A program made the position numbers and the translations under genes. Below are positions 1 to 41,727 of a stretch of 64,000 nt of DNA, piece after piece. The notes below the pieces were generated by a model that saw nothing but the letters and a program-made list of their open reading frames with translations, ran no database searches and had not been told where the DNA came from. Numbering within the stretch: position 1 is the stretch's first letter; each line of letters begins with the position of its first letter. The stretch comes from Gadus chalcogrammus (Eukaryota > Chordata > Actinopteri > Gadiformes > Gadidae), in the NCBI RefSeq assembly GCF_026213295.1, contig NC_079414.1:19242979-19306978 (forward strand), in the 5' to 3' direction.

Positions 1-381
1 CACTATAAATAACGTTCAGACTTGACCTAGGAAGAAGTAATGGTTTCACAAAATGATTGACATATGGGTTCCAGTGTATCCACAATGTATCCAATATATA
101 TATGTATAACAAGTTGGTAAATGCACCATTCATAAACATTATAACGTGCCCCATACCCAGAAAGGAATACAATAATTGTTGAAGAAGGAAAATAAATGGT
201 GTGTTCATTTCAAAAAAATAAGTTGACAATGTGATTCATATTTTACACTTTTATAACCTCTATCGAATGCAGTGCTGTTTTTCCCGACTTTATTTTCTCC
301 TGAATGCTTACATTATGAAATATAGAAAGGTATAGTGTGGGCAATGAAAGCTGTGAGAGAGACGTCCTTTCTTTGCTGCAG
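1..381. other. Region upstream of vav1 first coding exon
   Basis: AT-rich sequence with no supported coding region. The stretch just before the vav1 start ends in TTTGCTGCAG, so the first coding exon may be preceded by a spliced 5' UTR exon outside the window or by a directly transcribed leader. I cannot identify a promoter here. Confidence 0.4.
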
Positions 382-13114
<12,733 letters not shown>

Positions 13115-13696
13115 GGTCATCCGGGATGACCGTATACATGTGAATGCAGTTTTTTATGTGCATGTGGAAAGGTTCCCAATGCTTCCTGGAGCTATGAATA
13201 CAACTACTGTAATTTAGTGTGCATCAGAATAAAAATAAATTGACTTACTCCTCATTGTGATCTTTGCAAGTATCGTAATCTGATGGTGTCGTAACCAGGA
13301 TTGATGCTTATGGTTTAAGCAATATGTGATTAAATAAAGATGATTTAGAAATTTTGAAAAATAAATATAGGCCAGACCCAAGGATATACAAATAATCAAT
13401 TTATTCCAAACAATATGAATATCACCGTCCCAAAATCAAAACGCTTGTCAAACGGTAAGAATATCCGTCTTTAAAATAACCATGATCCATTGCCTTCCAT
13501 CAAGGAGATTTGAATATCAATCACACTGATGTATTTTGTCAGTATGGTTATTCTTTTTACACCACTTGATACATGACGACACATTTTAAATGTGCATTTG
13601 CCAATCAGATCCGTGTATATGCGAGTGTCTCCGTATGCATCCATGCCACAAAGTCACAGTTGGTCATGCAGCATCGTCTGGTGGTCCTTCCATTTT
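13115..13696. other. Overlapping 3' ends of vav1 and ubl5
   Basis: Convergent 3' region. A plus-strand AATAAA at 13228-13233 is the likely vav1 polyadenylation signal. On the minus strand, AATAAA complementary to TTTATT near 13399 could serve ubl5. No other gene is seen. Confidence 0.6.
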
Positions 13697-14393
13697 CTAC
13701 TGGTAGTACAACTCTAGATTCATGCCATCGTGGATTTCATCTGCAGAGACCATTGTTAAGTGCAACAGAACAGTATGGAATTAAATAAAAAGCATAGCTG
13801 ATTCTAAATAAAAGTATCATTGTGCCAAATAGTCTTAAAATGAAAGGCTTAAAGGATACAGTCTCCCAGCGAAACGTGGTCCTTGAATATGGTGTACCTA
13901 GGAAGAAAGGGTTGACTTATGACTTACAGTTGCATCCAAAGTTATATGCAAACCAACAGGGTTTAGGCACAGAAAACTCAAGATACATATGCTCAGACGA
14001 CTATTCAAATAATATAAAGACTCCGTTAATAACAGCAAACCAGCTTACCATTTCTTCAAGACGATTTTGTCCCACCTAGTTCCTGTCTGGGCAGCAATAA
14101 GTTTCTTCAGATCTCCAATGGTATCTTCAGAGCTAAGTGCATAAAGTTAGGGAATATGCATAGTAATAAGAGGTACTCAAATTAAGCTGAATATGGCGGA
14201 AAAATGTCCCTTATGAACAGACAGGAAACTGTGACGAGTACTGTGCTGTACCACTGTTCGAATATCAAAATGCATAATAATTCAAAACCAATACCAAAGC
14301 TTCATATATGGGAAATTAATAGATGCTCAAAGGATACTTGCACTTTACCCGGACTTTTTTCCCAAGGCGATCGTTGCAAACCACCTCAATCAT
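13697..14393 (-). CDS. ubl5: Ubiquitin-like protein 5 (Hub1), 4 coding exons, 73 aa
   Basis: Ubiquitin-like modifier that binds spliceosomal proteins non-covalently and affects pre-mRNA splicing and the mitochondrial stress response. Exons on the minus strand: 14338-14393, 14049-14132, 13860-13897, 13697-13740; phases close to 73 codons plus TAG, exactly the family length. The protein starts [18 protein letters not shown] and ends [10 protein letters not shown]. The C-terminal double tyrosine in place of the usual Gly-Gly is the hallmark of UBL5/Hub1. No single exon exceeds 84 bp of coding, so the gene is easily missed by simple reading-frame scans. It is divergent with pin1; UBL5 and PIN1 are also close neighbours in human. 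Confidence 0.96.
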
Positions 14394-15009
14394 CTTGATG
14401 TGATGTTCTGAATGTTTCGATCTACGAGGAAGTATTTCAGAACATTTAGTATGAAGATTTGAACAGTTACCTAACCTTCCTACCAGATCATGGGGTGTCT
14501 GCGGTATTTATATACAGCTTCGCCACTTTCAGATTGAATAATTTTGACAATTAATAGACTATGTAGTTAGTTCGCTTTAGCTGAGGATATTCACGTTTTA
14601 TAAGACCATGATACATAGACAACGCCTCCGAATATGTTATTAATAAAGACACATGGAATAAGAACCGCATGCAGTTTATGAAAGTATACTGTTATCTGTC
14701 CATTAATTACCGACTAAATATTCTCCGTTCGACTGGATATCTGAAAATGCCTCTTTTTGTTGCTGTCGTAAATCGTTCTAGTGCATCCTCGTGTATGCGT
14801 TGCATGCTACACCAATGAGATTGCTGGAATATTTGATTGGCGTGTCTGAATCTAACAGTGATTGGTTAACATTTCAGGAATGGGCGGTAAATAATCAGAA
14901 AACAAACTCTGCCGTAAATTGTGTGAAACTGACGTATAAGCTTCTTTGCCACACACAATCCAGCACATTCAACTATACATTTTAAACGGATTAATACCGA
15001 ACATTAAAA
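14394..15009. promoter_or_regulatory. Probable bidirectional promoter between ubl5 and pin1
   Basis: A gap of 616 bp separates the two start codons. Three CCAAT-type boxes are visible: CCAAT at 14812-14816 and ATTGG at 14836-14840 and 14861-14865. No TATA box is obvious at a suitable distance. CCAAT boxes in both orientations between divergent housekeeping genes suit a shared NF-Y-driven promoter. This is inference. Confidence 0.55.
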
Positions 15010-16528
15010 ATGGCAGACGAGGAGAAGTTACCATCCGGATGGGAGAAAAGAATGAGCCGCAATTCAGGTACTCAATAATAAACAAGTGGCGCCAACCATA
15101 CTAGCTAGCTAGCTTGATGGAAATGAACAGGATGTAGCGTCCAAGCTAGGATGGCGAGCTAGTTACGATATGTAACACCATGGTTTGCTGCATTGAAGCG
15201 ATCAACTGCATTGTAGCTGCATCAATAATTAAATAAACGATGATGTATTGTTTCGTTGTTGCGCGGCTTTACACATAGGTAACCCTTGCATACTCAATGC
15301 AGTTTTATATTATCAGAGATTATCACATGACGTCATTTCAGTGTTATTACTTCATCTGGGCAAACCAACTATCGTGATGCTAGAAAAAGATCCAAGCAGC
15401 TCAAACGTGTGTATGAATGAAATGTGTTTAATTGTCTTATTCCTCAAAAACGTCTTTGCCCAATCGTTTTAATAGTGTCCCCCTAACTCTTCCAGGCAGA
15501 GTTTATTATTTTAATCATATTACCAATGCAAGCCAATGGGAGCGGCCAGCAGGCGGAGATGGTAATGGCGAGGCAGATAAGGTAAACACTACAGTCAATG
15601 TGTTATTCTGCCGTATCCATGCACCAAGTGCTGGTGGTTGGCAATTCTTTATTCTCACCTATGTCACCATTCATCCTAGGTACGTTGCTCTCACCTGCTG
15701 GTTAAGCACAGCCAATCACGTCGTCCATCCTCCTGGCGAGATGACAACATCACACGCTCTAAAGACCAAGCATTGGATCTCATTCAGAGTACGTCCAGGT
15801 AGTCTGTTGATCAAGAGTGTGTACAATATAGATATGTTGTTCAAACCACTCTGTCTCTACCTGCAGAATACATAGAGCAGATCAAGTCTGGTGATGAGGA
15901 GTTTGAGGCCCTCGCCTCCCAGTTCAGTGACTGCAGCTCCGCCAAGAACAGTGGAGACTTGGGACTCTTTGGAAGAGGTACATACAAACTATCGTCACCA
16001 TTGAGATTTGTGCATATATATTGAATGAAGTCTGAATATTGACTATTCAAGTACCTCATTACTTAAAGTCGTACGCCTAGATATCTGTACATTGGAGTTC
16101 CCCAGATTCCAAGTTGTTTGATCCCAAATTCATTATTAATCATTGTGCCACCGGAAGGGGGGGTTGTTGGGTTATTATTTGCTTTCCAGTAGCAGCTTCC
16201 ACTGACTTTCAAAGTTACAGTAGTCTAACTCCTATCCGTGTGAGAGGGATACAAAGCTGACAGGTCCATCACACCGTTGCACCGCCAGTTAGAGTGAACA
16301 GAACCCAGTCATTGAGATTTTTGAATACTGAGTCGCTTTCTGACTGGGTGGGACTGGGCTCAATCTTACACATTGCCACTTTAATGCATAACATTAACAG
16401 ACTCCTCTTGTGTTGCAGGACAAATGCAGAAGCCTTTCGAGGACGCTTCCTTTGCTCTCAAAGTGGGAGACATGAGTGGGCCTGTTTTCACCGACTCTGG
16501 CGTGCACATCATCCTTCGCACCGGCTGA
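15010..16528 (+). CDS. pin1: Peptidyl-prolyl isomerase Pin1, 5 coding exons, 157 aa
   Basis: Nuclear parvulin isomerase that acts on phospho-Ser/Thr-Pro bonds. Exons: 15010-15067, 15496-15581, 15680-15788, 15867-15977, 16419-16528; total 158 codons including TGA. The N-terminal WW domain (about 5-40) shows [14 protein letters not shown] and [11 protein letters not shown] glycine-rich linker follows. The parvulin domain has the [16 protein letters not shown] basic loop that binds the substrate phosphate, [15 protein letters not shown] with the catalytic cysteine, and the end HIILRTG. Human PIN1 has 163 residues; the difference lies mainly in the linker. AATAAA at 16795-16800 is a likely polyadenylation signal, with another at 17052-17057. 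Confidence 0.97.
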
Positions 16529-18068
16529 AAAAAGCCACACCCCCTCCTTCACTAACGCACGCATACAATAACACAAACAGATGTACACAATCCTGCCCAG
16601 TTGGCCCCCATATTTCCCATATCCTGTATGCCATGTCTTAAAGATACAACCTAAATGATGAGAAAAGCTTGTACTCTGCGTAACATTATTTTTAAAGTTG
16701 GACCACTGTAATGTCGTGTGACGAGCTTTGATTGTCAATGAACACGAAGGCAGAATTACAGATATTGTCTTAGGCTTCATTTTTCCCCGCCCAAAATAAA
16801 AATGCCTGCGACCACATGGAAGGGACCACTCCCCTAAACAAACGTGTCAACTGCAGGATCACATGATATTTAGAGTGAAAGATGTGGAGATAGTTGCATG
16901 TGCGTTCATTAAGTCTGTTCATTTATTCTGTTTCATGCACTTCCAAGTTCTCAAAAACCCTTTCCCAGCATGAATCCATGCGCCAAAATGGTTATTATAT
17001 ATGTCTGTGCTTGTGGGGAGGAAAATTTGACTAGCTGAAAAGCTCCTGAAAAATAAATGAAGCACAGAATGAATGTCACCCCTGCTATACGCTGTTGTGA
17101 TTATTTTGACCTGATGGTCACAAAGACAACAAGCCGAGGGTTCAAATTTAACACCAATCTAAACTAAAATAATTATGTAGTGGTTTGCTTCAATGCTGTA
17201 CTGCCACAGTGTTGGAAGTCATTGTGCCCAAGGAAACTACTGACATTTATTTTGGCATAATCTGACATGTACTGTCCAAGTAAGTAATGTTTGTTTAGAT
17301 TTCTGTCATTAAAAGGGTTTTGTTTTGTAATTTGTGTTGTATTTGGGTGATTTTACTTTTGAAAAAGAAATGCACATTCACAAACAAGTTTATTAATGTA
17401 TGTATATAAATATATATGGGACAAATATGTTTGTCCCATATGTTTCCCTGTGTTATACTCAAAGCTGTCCTGGTAATCGTAATTCCAAGTGTCTCCTCAA
17501 ATGTTCAAATCCAGACTCCCTTAAAGATCTAAGGCACTGCTCATTAAGTAAAAGCCGTAATATTTTGTGCAACCTCTTTCATGTCCTACAGAGTGGTCCA
17601 ATGACATCCTTTCCCAGACCTTATGTCCGCTCTGTAAAAGATAAACCCTGCAGAGTTAAGACCGACCCTGCAGTGAGCGAAATTCCTCCTACTTCGTTTT
17701 GTTTTTTTCTTGTAGGCGAAAACCGCATTTACTAGAAAATGCGGTCCGAGCGTCCTCGAAAACCACCGAACTAACGGGACCGTCCCGGGAATGTGAAATG
17801 ACCACCCATCATCTCCCAATATCTTGTTATTTTCCTTTAAACGACACACGTGCGTCTGTTTAAGTTGCGGGGGCTGCTGACAGCTACAAGGTTTCCGTTA
17901 GTAGGAAATGATGGAGAGGGAAAGTTCCTGACGCCTCTCATTTTCGGGAACAGTCTGGGTCGTTGGCTAATGTGTTACTGCCGCTGTTCGCGTCTTTCTG
18001 CAAGGATTTATACTGTATGGATTTGGGATTTTTCGAGGTTCTGACACTGAGATGTCTCGGGATTGGAA
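16529..18068. other. pin1 3' UTR and intergenic region
   Basis: Contains the pin1 3' UTR with two AATAAA signals (16795, 17052). At about 17726-17750 a 9-bp stem with sequence ACCGCATTT pairs with AAATGCGGT across a short loop; its role is unknown. No coding region is supported. Confidence 0.55.
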
Positions 18069-30690
<12,622 letters not shown>

Positions 30691-30701
30691 ACGCATCTGA
30701 A

Positions 30702-30770
30702 CCAATCAGGAAGCGCTGTGGGTCAAGTTGCCTTTTATGGAAAGGGGCTGCGGCAAGAGTTCCCATAAAA
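30702..30770 (+). promoter_or_regulatory. Beta-actin core promoter: CCAAT, CArG and TATA boxes
   Basis: CCAAT at 30702-30706, a perfect CArG/serum response element CCTTTTATGG at 30731-30740, and a TATA-like CATAAAA at 30764-30770. The order and spacing match the known vertebrate beta-actin proximal promoter, which is driven by SRF. Transcription should start near 30795. Confidence 0.88.
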
Positions 30771-30794
30771 CCCTGACAGCCGCTCTTCATTGCA

Positions 30795-30872
30795 GTTCAC
30801 TTGTGATCTTGCACTAACCGGCGAGCTACTTTCTCTTCGAGCAGCCGAGGCTATTAACTAAAACAAACACAG
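30795..30872 (+). other. actb: Beta-actin non-coding exon 1 (approximate 5' end)
   Basis: 5' UTR exon ending in AACACAG|GTAAGA at 30872. Beta-actin genes have a non-coding first exon and an intron before the start codon. The 5' end is estimated from the TATA-like box and is not visible directly. Confidence 0.7.
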
Positions 30873-31447
30873 GTAAGAAATCCACATTGTTTCCACTCGG
30901 GATCTTTAAAGAGCTTCAAGTATTTGTTTTTGTCTCGATTGTGCAAAGAATGGGTTCTAACGTTAGCCATCTGTACTTACGTGTTCGACTTCATTAGTTC
31001 ATGAAACCTTACCGTCTGTTATGTTAACTGAAACCTTCGGTTGGTTTACTTTTGCAGCAGTTGTTTCAACTGTAACCAAGTGCAGTTTTTACGGTCTCGG
31101 GCATTGAGCTGATTAATTGGGAAAGATTGACTGATCTACGTTAAAGATGTAGTGGGATCTGGCTTCCTCGGGGTTTCAATTGTAATTTGTATGCATAACT
31201 GGGTTCGCCCTATGATAAACTGAGGAATGTCTTCATTTTGGGGTTGTGAACGTGTGATGAGTGTATTGGTGCTATGTAGCATATTGGTATGAATTATTTA
31301 AGGGTTTATGCATCTCCATTGGGAGATGTAAGGACTCGTAGTATTTGTATAGTAGGGGTTCTTTAACGCTAACAATGTAGATTAAGTGACAAATTGGGAT
31401 GGATCGACTGCCAACCGTGATGCCATCCTTGGCTGCGCCGGCTATTT

Positions 31448-31457
31448 CCTTATATGG
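31448..31457 (+). promoter_or_regulatory. Intron 1 CArG box of beta-actin
   Basis: CCTTATATGG, a perfect CC(A/T)6GG SRF site inside the first intron, followed by CAATGG. Vertebrate beta-actin genes have a conserved intronic CArG enhancer in this place, so a role in expression is likely. Confidence 0.8.
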
Positions 31458-31591
31458 CAATGGCGAGTCCAAGTACAGCCTTTGTTACTTCACGGTACAG
31501 CGGTCTCGATCTGCAACAGCGATGCGACATCCAGCGCCTATTATTTTGGTCACAGTTGAATAAATGGAACGAGCCAATATATTTACTTTAG

Positions 31592-33629
<2,038 letters not shown>

Positions 33630-34110
33630 ATGAACTGATCCCTCTCCTGCTGCCCTCATCACACGCCCTACTCACAACTATGGTTCTGCACATGCCTAGC
33701 CCACTATGTGTGGGCAGAGCCTAGAGCCACACCCATCCCCCCACCCTGCTAGTTTACCTCATCGCTACGGTACCATACCCCAATGGGGAGAATGCAATAG
33801 GGAGTAGTTGATTATCCCTGTGGGTGAGGATTATAATGCCTGTTTGTCAGTCATCCCAGATGTTTGTTACCACCTTATTTGCCTCTATGAAGGTTCATTC
33901 CCTGGTTGGCGTTCTGTCCAACAGTTCTCTAGTATTGATATGTAAATTATGTAATCCGAACTTGTTTTGTATGTTCAGCGTTAAGATACATGGTCCAGTT
34001 GGTCATTATGCAAAAGTTGACACTTTAACCTGGTCTTAAGGTGTTGTGTGGGTGCGTTATGCCTCTGCATATGAAGAATGAATACAAATAAAGAGCACAT
34101 GTATGAAAAA
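33630..34110 (+). other. Beta-actin 3' UTR
   Basis: Untranslated region following TAA, ending about 20 bp after AATAAA at 34087-34092. Confidence 0.75.
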
Positions 34111-35063
34111 ATATTTCCTCTTCTTCCCCTGATTTTTGTGTTCAAACACTATGCAACATTTGAGAAACTCTACATCTCACCTGATGGCTCGACAAGTTAA
34201 CTGTCCCATCTGCTGTACAGTATTATGCTGGCCCTGCTAGGCAGAAGTAAATCAGGTTGAGCCAATTGGGTGTACAAGCTGCCACACTTGTCTCACTAGC
34301 CATTACTACACTTATTTGGCATCGGTCCTTTGTCGGATGCCTCGATGGCCAAATGTTTTCGTTAGTCAATGGTTCCATTGACATGATCAGGAAAATGCCG
34401 TCCTATCAAACTAACAAAAGTAAATATTGCAATCGCTAGATCAACTGAATTACATAATCTATTAAAGTGAGATATGCTCTTGTCTACTGTTTCAACAGCA
34501 TCTAGGCCTACTTGCTGGCCTCCATTGTACATTTATTTTTATGGTGTATGGATCTTACACATGCTCGTGCTATCATAGTATAAAGGAGCTACCACAAACC
34601 ATTTTAATCTTATGGAAGATAAATGGTTAACTGAGTATTTAAACGGGCATGAAATTACAAAGTATTTACTATTTATATTGCATTGTCAGGTAAGTCCAGT
34701 TTGAACATCGTGGTTGCAAGTTGCAACCATGCGGGTCGCAGGATGGGCTTGTAACTTACTCACAGGCTGAGGCTACCGTTATTTTGATATATTTGAATAT
34801 GAAAACTAGTGGATAATATCCACGGGCTACCCGTCCTCATAAATCCCTGGAGATTGCCAGTAGTACCCGATCGGCGCAGACACCCAATCGACCGGCCGGC
34901 CCGACGCATGCGCGGGCATCTATTGCCGTGTCAGGAAGTGTGTGCGTCTCTGAAAGTCTTCCGAGTTTCCCATTCACCAGCAGAGGAGCCAATGCATATT
35001 TTACAGCATCCATAGGCACCTCCGTAAAACGTGTATTTCTTACTTTATATCTTCCGTATAAGG
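34111..35063. other. actb-fbxl18 intergenic region and fbxl18 5' leader
   Basis: No coding region supported. A CG-richer stretch at about 34820-34930 upstream of the fbxl18 start may be its promoter. No TATA box is evident. Confidence 0.5.
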
Positions 35064-39189
<4,126 letters not shown>

Positions 39190-39270
39190 CACATCTCTGT
39201 GACCTGCTCTCAGCATGAATGTGGTCAACAGCCATTGCAGGCATTTGAATCGATGCCCTGCCATTATTTA

Positions 39271-39304
<34 letters not shown>

Positions 39305-40057
39305 AAAGAATAGTTCCCAATGGCTCAGAGAGTTTGAAATGTGCACGGCTGAATGACTTGATTGTTACCTTTCATGATGAAGCAAACAAAGAAACCTTTA
39401 AGTTGCAGTGTATTTCAGCTCAAATGATGCGTGGTTGGAAATTTGTAATGATTTAGTGTTTAGGTTCAAGAATTTTTTGGGACAAAACTTCTGCACAGCT
39501 GCTTGAGAATTTTTTATATTATAAAATAAAATTGATGTCTCCTCATTACTCGAGCAATCTGTTGCAACAAAGTATTTATCTGCGAATGAAATGCACATTA
39601 AATGGCAAATTATATGTTTAAGGTGCCATAATTAGGAAACACAGGATACTTATGTGTTTACGGACTACTTGAATAGATGTTGTATACAACATTGTAATAA
39701 ACTATAATAACTGACATTGTCAATGTTTCAGTCTTTTTTTTAACCTTTTGTCCTTGCAATACATTTTAGTAGAGTAAACATGCAATGTAATGTATGTTAT
39801 GAAAGATGTTCACGTATTTTAAGAACAGAAGAAAAAATAAGCTTTAGCAGGATTTGTGATGCATTTTATTTCGAAATTAAAGTAAAATGCATTATGGATA
39901 AAAAATATATAAGATCAATATATTTTAAGTTACATTTTACCCTGATAGAGAAACCCTACAATTTTCCTGACAATTTTCCCTATTTGTTCTCCCTCCAGTG
40001 CTCCAGTTTAGATCCTGAGCCTTGAGCCTTTATTGAAAAAACGGAACCATTCTGTCA
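39190..40057. other. fbxl18 3' UTR and spacer to the SPRY gene
   Basis: Holds an (AT)n tract at 39268-39305 and several AATAAA-like signals (for example near 39524 and 39697). No coding region is supported. The SPRY gene on the opposite strand ends at 40058, so the two genes converge. Confidence 0.55.
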
Positions 40058-41010
40058 TCACCTCAGATCACACAGATCAGCGTGGTCGGCAACCCACAAC
40101 CCAGGGTAGAGGGGCTTCATGAAAGTGGTCTGGACTCTGTGAATGAGGCTCAAAGTGTCGCCGGAAACACTGTAGAAGGCCAGAACACCTGCGCTGTGAT
40201 CCAGGTACACAGCGACTCTTGACAACTGATGCTCCGGCAATGAAATCTCAACATCATTGTGGCGGAAACAACGTTTTTTTTTATTCAAATCCAAACTCCA
40301 GGAATTCTCATTGCACCCAAACGCACACTCGTGGTAATAGTCTGACCGGCCAATGTCTTCATAACACACCGCTATCTCTATTGAACCGGTCCACTCTACC
40401 TCCCAGTAGGAGCGTTCGGACAGATGTTCTTTACACATCACCTGCCAAAGATGGGTGAATCTCTCAGGGCGGTAGGGATAGTCCTGCACTAGATCTTTAA
40501 GTTCCACACTCCTATTTCCCTGGGAAAGAGAAAGCTCTCTGTATGCTGTGTTCGGGTCAAGTGTGAGGTGACGGTAATCTGGGAGGTAAGTGGAGGGAGG
40601 CTTGATTAGAAAAGGTATTGCAACGATGCTTGTATATTTAGATTTTACCCTCATCTCTTTTGTCCATTTAGTTTATTGTTTGGAAGATTTACATGAATCA
40701 TGGGCTTACCAAGATTATTGTTGCATTTCATCGACACTGTACATTTCTGTGATTACAATTTTAGTAGGGCTATTACTATATACCAAACATCAAAAAAAGA
40801 CTCACATTTTACAAACTCAGCTCTGGTCTTGAGCTCCAGTTGATTCACTACAAGAATAAACAAAGTGAAATTAATGACATTAAAATATGCTAACGATTAC
40901 ATACTATTTAAATTATGTTTTGAAAATGCACTGATTATTTTGTGTTTTTTGGACGGTTTACCGGCAGAAGGTGTGGTTGTGGAAGCTGGCACTGGTTGGT
41001 TGTCTTCCAT
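40058..41010 (-). CDS. Small PRY/SPRY (B30.2) domain gene, 5' exons uncertain
   Basis: The clear part is a last exon of about 530 bp on the minus strand (about 40058-40587) encoding a complete PRY/SPRY domain: LTLDPNTAYREL (PRY), CKEHLSERSYWEVEW, then ALDLN-type SWSLDLN and YPGLWV, with stop at 40058. Its acceptor is probably CTCCCAG near 40588. Upstream, a possible first exon at 40962-41010 starts MEDNQPVPAS, with a good donor (GCCG|GTAAAC), and a possible exon acceptor lies at about 40850. I could not join these with a clean frame. Fish use such SPRY domains in TRIM-like, NLR-like and related immune proteins. No RING, B-box or NACHT part is visible here, so function is open. Confidence 0.6.
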
Positions 41011-41727
41011 TTGTCGAATCTATTAAAGAAGAGTTTTTGGAATTAAACGTGAGCCCATTGCAATGCAGAAGAATTAGTTATTTTAGCAGCTAAATGTTAT
41101 TTAAGTCACTGATTAATTAACTACAACAACTTTTATGCAGGCTAGTCTGTGACAAAGAACATTTTTATTGTTGTTATACATTGTGAAAGTTCAAAGTGTA
41201 TACGGAAAAACACGCAATCTGACTCACCTCAGTGCAGGGCTGATGGTTGCTCCGTTTCATTGTTATATGTAGACATACAGTGGTCCTGCAGTTTAAGATG
41301 GACAATCCGTTTACTAGACACTACTTGAAGCGTACGACTAAACTGCATCTCTAGAACGAACTTATCTCTAGAACGACTAAACTACATTCTGGTTGTCCTC
41401 CTTTGACCAGTGGCATAAATGAGCTGTTGACAATTTGACAGGCATACTAATCAATCTATTATAGGGGTAAAGAGTAAAACATTGGTGTTAAAGCCTATAT
41501 ATAATATAAGCTAATAACATCTAGCTGCTAACTTTGACAATCTAATTCCTCAATTGAGGATGTCTTTCGACACACATATTCCATTCCAGCAAGATTTATT
41601 TTGGATATCCAAATTCTTAGCTCGATAATTGACTGCTAATGTCTTTATGTCACCTCTACAGTATTGCATACACGTGAGCTTGCTAGCCTAGCCGCTCTTT
41701 ACAACGTTGAGTTAGTTAGCTCCCAAG
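41011..41727. other. Spacer between the SPRY gene and ptcd1
   Basis: AT-rich, no coding region supported. It must contain the ptcd1 leader. A direct repeat around CATCTCTAGAACGAACTTATCTCTAGAACGAC lies near 41347-41377. Confidence 0.5.

Noticed and set aside
34809..35019. Short open frames upstream of fbxl18
   Set aside because: No similarity and no splice continuity. They lie in the probable CG-rich promoter region.
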